From Coriaria nepalensis (Eukaryota; Streptophyta; Magnoliopsida; Cucurbitales; Coriariaceae): 64,000 nucleotides of DNA. Below the pieces are notes generated by a model that was not told the DNA's origin, searched no databases, and saw nothing but the letters and a program-made list of their open reading frames with translations. The stretch covers positions 3,997,501 through 4,061,500 of the forward strand of contig CP114486.1 of assembly GCA_027186245.1 (NCBI GenBank), written 5' to 3'. This document shows, piece after piece, positions 1 to 11,286 of the stretch. The translations under genes were made by a program, and so were the position numbers. Position 1 is the stretch's first letter. Every line of letters begins with the position of its first letter.

Positions 1-459
1 GTTGAGAGATTTGGAGTGGGAACTGCTAAGCGGAAGTATCAATTCTCTCCAGTGGACGAATATTTACGGATATGCAATAAAAGGAAAACCCCTTCTGCTA
101 AAAAATCTCAAAATTGCTCTTTAAGTTCTTTTGGGAGTCTTGAAAAGGGCAAAGCAAAAACTGATTCACTCGACAAATTTGGTCGACCAGTCTCAAGAAA
201 TGTCGGTTATTTTGAACAGCATGGAAGGTTGAGTTTGGCTATTGGGGGAGCTGGATTTCCAGTCCCACTTCATAAGGCTATGAATTCTACATTCGGTTTT
301 CATAGCCAAGTTGGTTTGGAAAGTTTAGGCCAAGAAAAATGCAATGGATTATTTCCAAGTGTTCATGGAGCAGCAGCTATAAGCTCTTCTGGTGGGACAT
401 ATGCAGTATCGGAACATCATCTTCCTACCCCGAGCCAAGAAAGTGAGGATCGGTCCTAG
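1..459 (+). CDS. C-terminal exon of an unrecognised protein (5' partial)
   Basis: Frame 1 is open from the first base to a TAG at 457-459, giving about 152 residues with no stop. The gene therefore begins outside the window. The peptide is hydrophilic and rich in Ser, Lys and Gly, with a basic stretch near the start (KRK, then NKRKTPSAKK), which would fit a nuclear protein. A central GGAGFPVPLHKAMN patch is the most structured-looking part. There is no signal peptide, membrane segment or catalytic motif that I can name, and I do not recognise the family. Coding is supported by the long open frame with ordinary codon use and by the sharp switch to AT-rich non-coding sequence after the stop. 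It could in principle be read-through into an intron, but the length argues against that. Confidence 0.6.
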   Translation, partial: VERFGVGTAKRKYQFSPVDEYLRICNKRKTPSAKKSQNCSLSSFGSLEKGKAKTDSLDKFGRPVSRNVGYFEQHGRLSLAIGGAGFPVPLHKAMNSTFGFHSQVGLESLGQEKCNGLFPSVHGAAAISSSGGTYAVSEHHLPTPSQESEDRS

Positions 460-878
460 GCATTTTTCGACCTTCTAAGGTAACATGTTTTGATATTATC
501 AATACTCATGGATTAGTGTTGGAATTAGTATGAAATTTTCCCTCTTACTCTTAGAGAGGGCTACTAGGTGAAGAAATGTATTCAGGATTGTATTAGTATA
601 GAGTCTAAGACTAGCTACAGAGGATATGATATTTGGCTCGTCCTTGTTCTATGAACAAATTTACATGGACTAAGAAATCTATGAAAGGGGAATGTCTATA
701 TTGATAATAGTAGACTAGATGCTGCCGTGTGACAACGCATATGAACGACATGTTGTTTGTCACGGCCCGAAGCCTGACCAATAATTTGTCATCATGATGT
801 TTGAACTGGATTAGGCCCAGAAAAATGACATGCTTCAATTGGGTTTACCTTGGGCTATGATCAAGTTTGAATCTATTC

Positions 879-879
<1 letters not shown>

Positions 880-909
<30 letters not shown>
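880..909. repeat. (TA)n microsatellite
   Basis: About 15 uninterrupted TA units, visible directly. Similar TA runs occur at 6230-6251, 14567-14590, 41034-41055, 41848-41870 and 63118-63140. Confidence 0.95.
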
Positions 910-912
<3 letters not shown>

Positions 913-1495
913 CATTTGTGTATTAAAATTAATGCATTAAACGTTATCCCAAAAAACAAAAAAACAACGACAAGAATAAAAAACAACACAATTGCACAAC
1001 CTGGACCTGGTATCATTGTTGGCCCGAAATAAGAAGTGGAAGCCAAGTGGTGAGTAGATGGAAGCCAAGTGATGAGTAGAATTAAGACACTAAGTGCTAT
1101 CCTACTTGTATTATTAATTGAATTGAATTAAACTTAGTTGTGAGCTGTTGAATTATTGGTCCTTTAAGTTTAAAGCAATTTGATTAATTCCCAAATTAAT
1201 TATTAACTTAAATAATGTATGATGTGTCGCGCAACACATTGAACCGTTTTAAGACTTTAAAAAAAGAAAAAAAAAAAACAAAATTTGCCGATGAAATCAT
1301 CATCCTGCCCTTAGATAGTGCCGTTTGGCATCATGTCTGACGACTGGACGGCTAGGATAAGTTTTCTGGTTTCTTCCGATTCTCTCTCTCTCTTTTTTTT
1401 TTTTTAATACAAAATCCAAGGCCACAAACGTTGTTTCGGTGGGGCCCATAGAGTATGCATGTGAAGGTGAAGCAAGGGGCCAGGGCATTGGCCAA

Positions 1496-1516
1496 GGCAG
1501 GCAGGCAGGCAGGCAG
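1496..1516. repeat. GGCA tetranucleotide repeat
   Basis: About five tandem GGCA units in a locally GC-rich patch, followed by GAGCGA-type purine repeats. It is a simple microsatellite with no sign of coding use. Confidence 0.9.
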
Positions 1517-2934
1517 AGCGAGAGCGAGAGGGAGGGGGTGACATGAACTGTCAAGCATAACATAACTTAACTGGCAATTTCTTCTTTTTGTTCATATAAT
1601 AAGACCATATAGGCATTGCATTATTAGTCACAAGTCACAACATTATTTGAAGAATAGAGGAAAGGTTTGTGGGGCCCTCAAATTTTTATTTATTTATTTT
1701 TATTAGCCTCCCTTTTGCATAATATTATGGGAAAGAAAAAAAATTGTAAGGATGAAAGTTGGTCCTACTCTTTTCAGTTTCAATGATTTCGTGCTTTTTT
1801 TTTTTTTTTTTTGGCATAATATTTATGGGAGGGATAAAAATGAAAAATTAAAAAAACATGTTCATGACCAGTAGTGGTCCCCCCTCGTTCCATTTCTCTT
1901 GAGACATATAACCGTTGGCACTTGGCTCAAAAAAGTAACAAAAGACAGCCATTAGCCCCATGTGCGATCAACAACTAAAGGTCAAGTTGAAGGACCTTTT
2001 TCTCTCCTTCTCACCACCCACCTAACGGTAACAAATAAAACGGCCTACTGTGTGCTCTGTTGCCTGCACCTTTTTAACTTTAAGATTAAGAAAAATATTA
2101 ATAATATAAGGATTTTAGGTTCGGTCTTATTTGATATCGGTTTAAATTTATTGTTGAGATTAAATAAAAATTATTTTTTAAATATAATATTTAATTATTT
2201 TATAAATTAACTAAAAAAACTAACAATTGAGATTAATTCTTATTTTTAATTGTAATTGAATCTGCTGGATTGAGTTCCAAGACCGAATTCAAATCCATAA
2301 TGTAATCCCACTTGTTTTGCTCTTGAACGTAAAGCAGATCTTATCCCACAACAACAACAACAACAGTTTGAAATAACACACCGATTCTTGATTTTTTTTT
2401 TTTTTAATAATTAAAAAAGCTGACAGTCTCGTTCTGCAACAAATTCTCCATTATGATGATTGAAGAAGAATTGTTTCAATTTTGAAAGTGATTTTGATTT
2501 ATATGTTAGGTGGGTTCTGTCCTTTTTTAAAAAAAAAATAAAACTTGATCATAATCGTTGAGCTCAAAATTCAGATGCAGAGCAGAGCAGGGGAGATGAA
2601 AAGGATTAGTAGATAAACCCATCCGCATATTCTTTTTATTTGTTTATAGTAGTAGTTGGTGAGATGATGAAGACATGGCCCATAACATCTACGAAATAAA
2701 AATAATAATAACAAATTAATAGAAGGATTCAAATTATAATATGAACAATGATACTCCTCTGTAGAGGATAAGAACAACCCAGAACAACATAACCTGTCAA
2801 CATCCTCCTGCACTTTCCAGAACAATCTTACCAATTAAACTAATTAATAATATTATTATTATTACTTAAAATCAATAATTAAAGAATTAAACAGAGAGGG
2901 GAAAAAAAAAAAGAGACCAATTATCATCATTTAC

Positions 2935-2943
2935 CTATAAATA
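2935..2943 (+). promoter_or_regulatory. TATA box of the PIP1 gene
   Basis: A good TATA element (CTATAAATA) lies about 115 bases upstream of the PIP1 start codon. It predicts transcription from about 2965-2975 and a leader of roughly 85-90 bases containing GA repeats. It is the only well-formed TATA close upstream of the ATG. Confidence 0.65.
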
Positions 2944-3057
2944 AAGCCATTGCATGCGTTCTCTTTTGCAACTTCGCTAGCAAAGACCAAACCTTTTTCT
3001 TTTAGTTCAGAGAGAGAGAAACAAAAGCTTAAGCAGTGAGAGAGTAATAGTGAAGAA

Positions 3058-4659
3058 ATGGAGGGTAAGGAAGAAGATGTGAAGCTTGGAGCAAATAAGT
3101 TTTCAGAGAGGCAGCCAATTGGAACATCTGCTCAGACAGACAAGGATTACAAGGAGGCACCACCTGCGCCATTGTTTGAGCCAGGTGAGCTCACTTCATG
3201 GTCGTTCTACAGAGCAGGAATTGCAGAGTTTGTAGCCACATTCTTGTTCCTCTACATCACCATCTTGACTGTGATGGGAGTTAACAAAGCTCCGTCCAAG
3301 TGTGCTTCTGTTGGTATTCAAGGCATCGCTTGGGCTTTTGGTGGTATGATCTTTGCCCTTGTCTACTGCACTGCTGGTATCTCAGGTCAGCTTTCCTTCC
3401 TTCTTCTTCTTCTTCATCTTTGACGACTCAGAACTTTTTTTTACAGAGTTTGTACTTAAGATTTGGACATGATTGTGATGAAGCTCTTTTTACAGGCTAC
3501 TGCTTAGTTTCTTTGATGCGTGTCTTACTAAAAATTTGATCTTTTTTAGTATGCTCTGCCTTTTTTTTTTCTACACAGTATTCTTGTTCATCTCTTAGAA
3601 AGTTTCTACTTACAGATTTGTGGACATTTCTTATGTCTAGGGAATTATTCACACTCTACTGATTTTCTACAGAGAGTAGTTACTGATGTGGGTTTTGTGA
3701 AAAAAAAAAAATTAATATTTTTGGAGGATGTTATGTTTCTTTTTGTAAACAATATGCATACTCAACTTTTAGTGACTTTGTACTTGCTGATTTGTGGGTG
3801 TTCCTTAGATTTGTCTAGTAAAAATTGTACATGCTACTTGATGCGAGACTAGATCTTTTATGAGATTTATATAAAAAGTTGGATGTGCTTGAAACGAAGC
3901 CCTGCATGCAGTATAATAGATCGTTCTGATGTTGGTTTTGTCAGAAATCTGACTTTTTGTCAAATAGTTATCTTTCTGATCAGATCTGTGTGGTGGTTCT
4001 TGTGATGATGCAAAACAGGTGGACACATAAACCCAGCAGTGACATTTGGTCTGTTCTTGGCAAGGAAACTGTCCCTTACAAGGGCTGTCTTCTACATAAT
4101 CATGCAGTGCCTTGGAGCCATATGTGGAGCTGGTGTTGTTAAGGGGTTTGAAGGGTCAATCTACGAGCAGAAACTTGGTGGGGCCAACTTTGTAAACCAT
4201 GGTTACACAAAGGGTGATGGCCTTGGTGCTGAAATTGTAGGCACCTTTGTTCTCGTCTACACTGTCTTCTCTGCAACTGATGCGAAGAGAAACGCCAGAG
4301 ACTCACATGTCCCTGTATGTATTTCTATCACTTTTTTCTCTGTCACCATGAAAATTTGATAATTGACCAAATAGTGTTATGGCTATTGAAGATCTGACGC
4401 TTGATTTCCTTCTCCTATGCAGATATTGGCTCCTCTTCCGATTGGGTTTGCAGTATTCTTGGTCCACTTGGCCACCATTCCTATCACGGGAACTGGCATC
4501 AATCCTGCTAGGAGTCTCGGAGCTGCAATCATCTACAACAGGGACCATGCTTGGGATGACCAATGGATCTTCTGGGTGGGACCCTTCATTGGAGCTGCTC
4601 TTGCTGCTGTTTATCACCAGCTTGTCATCAGAGCCATTCCATTCAAGGCCAGAGCTTAA
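3058..4659 (+). CDS. PIP1: PIP1-type plasma membrane aquaporin
   Basis: The CDS joins 3058-3385, 4019-4314 and 4423-4659, giving 286 residues, the usual PIP1 length. Both introns are GT-AG. The product is a six-helix channel that conducts water, and in some family members CO2 or other small solutes, across the plasma membrane. Visible signatures are the long PIP1 N-terminus ([14 protein letters not shown]), the loop A cysteine (SKCAS), NPA boxes at residues 114-116 (GHINPAVTF) and 235-237 (TGINPARS), the selectivity-filter Arg238, and His206 in DSHVP, the loop D histidine linked to pH gating in this family. The C-terminus is short and ends in FKARA. PIP1 proteins commonly traffic with PIP2 partners as hetero-tetramers (family knowledge). 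Many PIP genes have a third intron, and I see only two here. The gene looks intact. The paralogue number cannot be told. Confidence 0.97.
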
Positions 4660-5366
4660 GCTTTCGCATTACCATTTTTTTCTTCATTTGCTTGGGTCGT
4701 GGTGTTCGGTTTGGCAGTCGCTTTCTTTCTCTGTTGTCCTCATGTGAACTCTGTTTTAATGTTGATCGATTTATTGTATTCTAGTGTGTAAATTATGAGC
4801 AGATTCCAGTTTGTAATAGCCTTTTTTTCTAGAACGGAGAATTCTCGCACGTTTTAAGATATTAATATGTTCTTCCCCTTTGAGAACCTCATGTGATTTC
4901 TCCCTTGTGTTCGTATAACAACTATCATCCTGACGCCTACCCTCCTCCCACCTAAGGGCTGGTGCCACTGTGTCCATCTCTAACTTCTAGGCAGTAAAGA
5001 TCAAAGGCGGAAAGAGCCTAGTTAATCAACTCTACTACCAATTGCCCCATAGAGATAATATTCTCACAGAATTTCACTTCTAGTAACTGGCTTCGAAACC
5101 GTTTCGGAATTTCATGGCGTTAAGAATCTTACGATATTAATGACTTCATCTTACACACATATCATCATCTTGACTTCAAATAGTTATTATCGGCCTGAAA
5201 TTTTAGTCGAATAATGATAACCTAATTGCCCAGGGTGGCCCTGGCGGACCATCCATAAGTACTTGCAATGACGGAATCGGCATAGTTAGGCAACTCTAGC
5301 TTCCTTAATTTTGATGCTATCGTCTTGACATAACTCGAACAAAGTACAATGGATCGAACAAACAAA
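4660..5366. other. PIP1 3' flank and intergenic DNA
   Basis: The first 150-200 bases are probably the PIP1 3' UTR. Beyond that I see no gene. The DNA is less AT-rich than elsewhere, and short frames on both strands have no recognisable motif. Confidence 0.5.
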
Positions 5367-6972
5367 ATGTGGATTTTCGGACGGAAAGGACTGTCTGGAG
5401 TGTCTAGGTATCAATGGAACTGGTCTCACTGCAATTGTCACAGGTTCTAATTAATCCCCATTGGATTGATGGAATTTGTATGCTTCTTACATAACTTTTT
5501 CTTGAACTTGACTTGTTAGCTTCGTGTGAATATCAGGAGCATCAAATGGCCTTGGTGAAAAGACAACTCGTGTTCTTGCCCTATGCGGGGTACGCGTCGT
5601 TATGGCCGTAAGGAATATCGATGCTGCTCGGAATATAAAACAAGCCATTGTCAATGAAAACCCATCTGGTACAATAGAAATGAGGGAATTAGATCTCAGC
5701 TCGATGGCTTCCGTAAGGAAATCCACGTTCGGTTACATTTCATCTGGTCTTCCCCTCAAATCCTCATGAAATTTAGTCAAGTTCAATAATGTCTAGGTAT
5801 TTAAATTAATGAGAGTAAATATGAATGACATGCATGGTTTTTATGTTTTTTTTTTTTTTGTCATTTTTGTTCTTTTGCTTTATAAGAAACAATGCAGGGA
5901 TTTATGGGATTCCATTCAAGCTCTCCCCTGACAAACATAGAACTGCAGTTTGCAACGAACCATATAAGCATGTGATACATCGTCAGTTCGTTTTATATCT
6001 ATTGGTGATCGGTAATCTCTACTGTTTTTTTTTTTTTTTCTCTTGTAAATTATTTTTTCACCATGTTTCAGAGCAACTTCTTTTGACAAACCTTCTACTA
6101 GAAACCATGAAAAGAAGTGTGCATGATAGCAACAAGCCAACAAGGAAGAATCATCAACGTATTGTCAATCGCTAACCGGTTTGGTAATAGCGAAACAATT
6201 CAATTTGATAAGATCAACAAGGAATCTGAGTATATATATATATATATATATACTCAATATATACTCTTTTTGAATAAGCTTTACTGACATGATTAATTTG
6301 GCAGCTTCTTAAACTGACATAATTACCAGCAATTGCTTGTTCAATTAATATTCAGATACAGTGCTGGATTTACTTATTGCCAGTCAAAGCTCGCAAACGA
6401 ATTGCACGCCAAAGAACTTAGTAGGCGCCTCCAGGTTTTCATACACGCATATATACATATACTTGATTTGGATCTGAAACTAATTATTGGTTTAAATTGA
6501 CACAATCTTTTGACAGGAAGAAGGGGTCGACATAATCACTCATGCTATTCATCCCGGAGCAGTTTCGACTTAAAATTTTCGCCACAATGGTATCTTGAAG
6601 GGTAAATCCTTGACCGTTGCACAAAACTACGAACTACAACCCATATCTGCTGCTTACTAGTTAGTTTCTTGTTTAATGTAGCCTTTTGCAGCCATCTTTG
6701 GTAACCTTTTGCTAACAAATGTTCGGCAGGTATGTCAACACTCTAAATGCTCATGATTACTAGTATGTCTAAATGTTCATGATTGTCATGTGTACATAGG
6801 GTGATAGGGAGCAGCGATGCGGTGCTACGTGGCATTGCATCCCGGGCTGAAGGGGGTAAGTGGAGAATATTTTTCCGGCTGTAACGTAGCCAAAACATAT
6901 GGCTATGCCAATGATCCGGAACTGGTTAAGAAGCTATGGGATTTCAGCTTGGACTTGACGAGGCCAAAATGA
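5367..6972 (+). pseudogene. Decayed TIC32-like short-chain dehydrogenase/reductase
   Basis: Pieces of a TIC32/retinol-dehydrogenase-like SDR can be followed in order. Exon 1 (5367-5443) starts MWIFGRKG, has lost an internal stretch, and then reads GINGTGLTAIVT in another frame, with a splice donor after 5443. Exon 2 from about 5536 encodes the NADP-binding GASNGLG turn and the RVVMAVRN and LDLSSMASVRK motifs, then hits a stop near 5767. Later pieces are NNAGIYGIPFKLS (about 5889), LLLTNLLLETMKRS (about 6077), the catalytic-site region YCQSKLANELHAKEL (about 6376), and THAIHPGAVST followed by TAA (about 6537-6573). The last exon is [14 protein letters not shown] to LWDFSLDL, ending in TGA near 6970. 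The NAG and YxxxK motifs survive, but deletions, frame changes and several stops make an active enzyme unlikely. Retained intron positions indicate gene duplication, not retroposition. Confidence 0.85.
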
Positions 6973-7769
6973 AGAAAAAAGTAGTTGGAACCTCATTCAT
7001 TCATCTTAAACATTTTGCGTGTGTCTTCCTCTAACAATGCATCACACTTCTTCTGCCACTTGTAATCTTTCATCCATTAGACCCATCAAATACTCAAAAC
7101 TTCTTTCTTGTCTTCGCTTAAAAAATGTTACTATCATAGACCTAACAATTGCCGTAAAATAATGACAATGAAACTACCTGTTCCACCAAGATGTAGAATT
7201 CAGATATTGGGCCTACGGTGGTGGGCCCACAAGCACTAAAATGAGATTTGCATTACGGATCCCGTCCAATCCCAATCGTTTTTTGAGCCGTTATTTGCAC
7301 ATTTTACAAAAAGGTATCGAATAAAAATTACTTGATGGTGGCTTGAAAAGGCTTATATGTTATAATGTGAATGGTTAAAGTGAAAAATTTACTACTACTC
7401 CCCATAGAGTATGCTAAAACGTGGACACAATCTTAGATTCACTAATATGCGAAGGTTAAGATTTAACCTCTTCAAACTATCATTATATTTGAAAGATTCT
7501 TTCTTTAAGTTATGATAAAAAATTCTTTAAATTATATAAAAGTAAGATTTTACCCTACTCATATATCATCTAAATTTTTTTTTATCTCATACTCATTATT
7601 TTTTATATTTTAACCCCAAAATTTCACTTGATTATGTTAAATCATTTTTTCAACAATCTACCACTTTCCATCGCCTCTACAACCCCTTGACTGCCGCGGC
7701 CGAAAAGAATTTATATTTTTATTTGTATACCCTTAAATTTTAGTTATATCTTTTCAATCTCACCATCAG

Positions 7770-7915
7770 CTATGTGGCCTTGCACCCCCAGGTGAAGGGA
7801 GTAAGCGGAGAATTCCAACAGTAATAAAGCAGACCCATCTGCTCATGCTAAAGATGCAGAACTAGCTAAGAAGCTATGCGAATTCAGCTTGACCTTGACA
7901 AACGGAAAAGAATGA
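7770..7915 (+). pseudogene. Second copy of the SDR last exon (fragment)
   Basis: After an AG acceptor the sequence reads YVALHPQVKGVSGEF and then meets two stops. With a frame shift it continues as AHAKDAELAKKL, then CEFSLTLT, to a TGA at 7913-7915. This matches the last exon of the pseudogene 0.9 kb upstream, in the same order and strand, and is in places closer to the family consensus (AKDAELAKKL). No earlier exons of this copy were found in 6973-7769, so it is a fragment of a tandem duplicate. Confidence 0.75.
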
Positions 7916-8367
7916 AGGAACTGTTAGGTACTGCTTATTGCTTTGTGGATAGATTTCTCGTCTTCTTCATTCATCATCTGGAGGATATAATGTAATTTTC
8001 AAGTAGTGTATGGATTTATCCTTTGCTGATAATTTGATAATACGTATTAAATATCATTTGAACCTCTTTGAATGCATTTTCAAAGATATATGATTGAACT
8101 TGATTATATTTCACTATCTGAAGCACCTTTGTCATATATATTACAAGTGAGAAGGGTGCTAAAACACCTTCAAGGAAGGTGACTTGTATGCCCTTTGACA
8201 AAAATGAAATAAACAATATACACATAGCCATAGTTTCGAGGTGACTCCGATACAAAAATTGCCTCCCTAGTAAGGTCAGTCATCTAATAACTAAACCTGT
8301 TCCAACAATTTGATCATTTTCATGTCGGGGTGATGCCCGATAATCTTCTTCAACTCAAACCAGTAAG
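7916..8367. other. Short intergenic interval
   Basis: AT-rich sequence between the SDR fragment and the HRGP-family gene, including that gene's presumed 3' UTR on the minus strand. No gene or structured repeat was seen. Confidence 0.5.
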
Positions 8368-10899
8368 TTAACCAGGCTGCATCGTTGGAAAGAAAGACCA
8401 ATCCCGGGTGGGGCCCCCTTCCATTTCAATTGCCTTAGGACTTCCATCTCCATTGAAGAAATTGAAATCTTTAGCTGAACCAAGACTGATGGACCTATGC
8501 TTTTGATGCCGACGTGCATCTTCCCCATTAGCCCTTGCCTTCTCTGATCCATTGTTAGCTTTCGTGTCTTCAATATGACTCACACAGTTCTCTGTACTTT
8601 TACCGGAATTTCCTTCTGTTTCATCATTTGCAACAATTTTATTTACAACCTCATCCAATTTCACTTGCTTACTTGCCCTGCATCTTAAACTATCTCTAGT
8701 TGTTAACTCAAATGAAAACCTATCAGTCTCCTCAATTTCCACTCCTGGGTCAGGTACCACCTCAGGTGGTGGAGTATCCCATGGAAACCCTTCAGTAGAA
8801 CCAGAACCTTGCCCGGATAATCCCGAATCAACATTCAAAAGCATAGCAGGGTGGAAACCTGTTCGAAATTTCTGATGAGAAAATGGATATCTCTGACCAG
8901 ATTCACCGTTGTGTAGTTTCGGGTAAAGAAACTGAGCGAACGGGACCTCAGGGGAGGACGGCGTGGTCAAGTAGGATGGTTCTGGAGGAGTGAAAGGGGC
9001 AGTTGACGGTTCGGTTGTGAAGGTTGAAAAAACGGGCGGGGAAACTAACTGTGTGTCGTGGGCATACGGGCCGATAGCGAAAATCGAGGCAGGCCCACTA
9101 GGAGAGTACATGTTAGCGGAAATGGAGAGTGGGCCTGTGGGTGATTGTGTAACAGAAGGTGGCTCTGACTCAAGGAAAGAGGCGGGAGAGGAAGGTGGAG
9201 CGATAAATGGAAGTACTGCGGCTGAGGGCTGGATAGGATTTTCTGGGGCGGGATTATTATCACGTCCTTGAATTGTTGTATCCGGGATCAGGACAGCATG
9301 TCCAATCCGTTTCCGGTGTTTGGAATATCCAAAGCACCAGTAAATACTCAACCAGCTACTCCATCTTCTTTTCTGGATTAACAAAACATGAAATTATAGA
9401 ATTAAGCAGTAAATCTAATAACCAATTTCAATTTTCCAGGCTAAAGCTAAAGTCAAAAGCTACATAATTTATAATTAAAAAACTAAAAACTGCTTTCACC
9501 GATGGGAGCGAATTCAGTCCTTAGCCACTCCTTCTATGTTTGATCATATAATAATATTTTAGCCATTCATTTTGATCCAAGGATCAAGGAAGTGCCACGT
9601 TGCAAGAAATATTAAAAACCTAATTCGACTAAAAAATATCTAATTTATGAGCCGTATTTGACATATTTCTCTATCTCATTTTCTTCACAGTTGCGACTCC
9701 TATCTCTTTTTTTTTCTCTGAATGTTGATGATGGCCATTAACACTCTAACTTTTTGACTGATTTGGGTCGACGAGTTTGAATTCGACAGCTAAAGATAGA
9801 GCGATTAAGGAAAAATATTTTTGTTTACATCCTTTATCGGCCACGGTTGTAAATCTGAATATGAAATTCAGATATTAATGTTCGGTCTCTAGACCGGGAA
9901 CTCATATCAAATTCTTAGTCTAGAAGCATGATACATGATTTCTGCCTTTCAAGACCAAGAACTCGCTCTTAGTTGTCGGTCCAGACTGAGTTCTCAGTCT
10001 AAAAGGTGGTTACCATGTATGTCTTTCTAGATTGAGAACTCGATCTCAATCAGGAACTTTGATCAAGACCTCAATCTAGGTTTGAGTTCCCAGTCCAGAT
10101 CGAGTTTTAGGTCTGAGTTCTCGGTTTAGATTGAGAATTCGGTCAGAGTTTCCAGTCTAAACCGTGTTCTCAGTCTAAATTCTTAATTCAGACCAAGGAC
10201 TCGATTTGAGTTTCCGTTTATCGTTTGAGTTCTTAATCCATCTTTATCGTTTTCATATTTCCAAACTTTAGAAATATAGAAAATTAGATTATAAATTAAT
10301 AAAATAGCCTCTCAAAATTGGATTGGAGAAGGCTATAAAGATTTACTCTGTTTGTTTAAATGAGAAGGAAAAAAAAAAAAAGATTCTAAGGACAATTATA
10401 AAGCCCATTGAATAAGTATGGATGACTGAAATTTAGGGACATATATAGGGAGTAGGTACACACGGCTGTAATACGCTCCCACTACCATAAAGCATCGATT
10501 AAGCTTTTTACAAAACGCACTTTTTAGTAGATTCATAGCAATAATAACTTGCTTCATTTCTAACCCGAATAGACCAGAAGTGGTTTATTAGTATCATCTC
10601 AACTACGAAATCATCACGGCGCCACCATCTGAAAAAGCACTTTTAGAAAAAAGCACTTCTGGTAAAAGCGACTATTTCTCAATGAAAAAACGCGTCGAAC
10701 CAAAAGGGATTCCAATCTTCTATTTTGAAATTTTGCCCAAATTTATAAACGCTAATAGAAACTCGTTAAATTAAATTACCTGAATCGTCGCTTGAGCTGT
10801 ACGATTCTCAGCAATGGCTATCGCAGTGGCGGCAGCGTTTATAGTCTCGAAGGTGGTGTTTACAGCTCGCAAATCTCCATCGACGCCGACGCCTCTCAT
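8368..10899 (-). CDS. Hydroxyproline-rich glycoprotein family protein (At5g52430/At4g25620-like)
   Basis: The CDS is complement(join(8368-9372, 10780-10899)), 374 residues. Exon 1 encodes MRGVGVDGDLRAVNTTFETI and ends TAQATIQ. A 1407-bp intron follows, and exon 2 opens KRRWSSWLSIYWCFG. Joining at CAG|GT and CAG|AAA keeps phase 0 and restores the family start, where an N-terminal NAAATAI helix precedes a KRRW...CFG motif. The middle is proline-rich and disordered, with the conserved blocks IAPPSSPASF, FAIGPYAHDTQLVSPPVFS, TEPSTAPFTPPE and SSPEVPFAQ. The C-terminus carries RFSFELT and SISLGSAKDFNFFNGDG and ends near DWSFFPTMQPG. Despite the family name there is no signal peptide, so a secreted glycoprotein is doubtful. 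The molecular function is not established to my knowledge. It is somewhat shorter than the Arabidopsis relatives as I remember them. The in-frame ATG at 9384 lies in the intron and is unlikely to be the start. Confidence 0.87.
9860..10245. repeat. Degenerate AGTCTAGA / GAGTTCTC repeat array inside the HRGP intron
   Basis: A short motif around AGTCTAGA or AGTCTAAA, usually next to GAGTTCTC or its complement, recurs about 20 times in both orientations with irregular spacing. Because both orientations occur, the stretch can fold on itself in many ways. It lies wholly in intron 1 of the HRGP-family gene (9373-10779). It looks like the body of an old foldback or satellite-like insertion. No coding capacity. 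Confidence 0.6.
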
Positions 10900-11243
10900 C
10901 TCAGTTCTTCTCGATCACAAATGAGAAAAAAAAAAAAAAAAAGCACAGAAGTGAAAAGAGGAAAAAGTTTTAATCTTCTATCACATCTGCAAGTCGAGAT
11001 TTTCTCGTCAACACTCCAAACAAGAAAAGTATGGAGCAGATTTTCTCAGGAAAAGCGGGTTGAATGGATACGAGAATCCAGAAGTCCACTAGGCCTGAAT
11101 ATATAAAAGAAGGTATATCTAGAAGATTGGTGAGCAAGAAAGTGAGGAAATGAAATCTGAAATGTAGAAAAAAAAAACATATTAAGCAATCTCCTGTCTC
11201 ACATATACACAAACACACGTGTACTTTATGTATATATGGACAC

Positions 11244-11286
<43 letters not shown>

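Larger units (their letters stand above)
460..2933. other. Gene-poor AT-rich interval (3' flank of the first gene, upstream region of PIP1)
   Basis: I see no supportable gene here. About 460-600 is probably the 3' UTR of the preceding gene. The rest holds a (TA)n run at 880-909, a GGCA tetranucleotide repeat at 1496-1516, several poly-A/T tracts (around 1262, 1392, 1797 and 2393) and many short spurious frames. The last kilobase is presumably the upstream regulatory region of the aquaporin gene; no specific operator could be assigned. Confidence 0.6.

Noticed and set aside
4303..4617. 104-residue open frame on the minus strand
   Set aside because: Antisense to exons 2-3 of the PIP1 gene, with no family resemblance. 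It is a shadow of conserved coding sequence.
10792..11106. 104-residue plus-strand open frame
   Set aside because: Antisense to exon 1 of the HRGP-family gene, and its Lys-rich part comes from a poly-A run.
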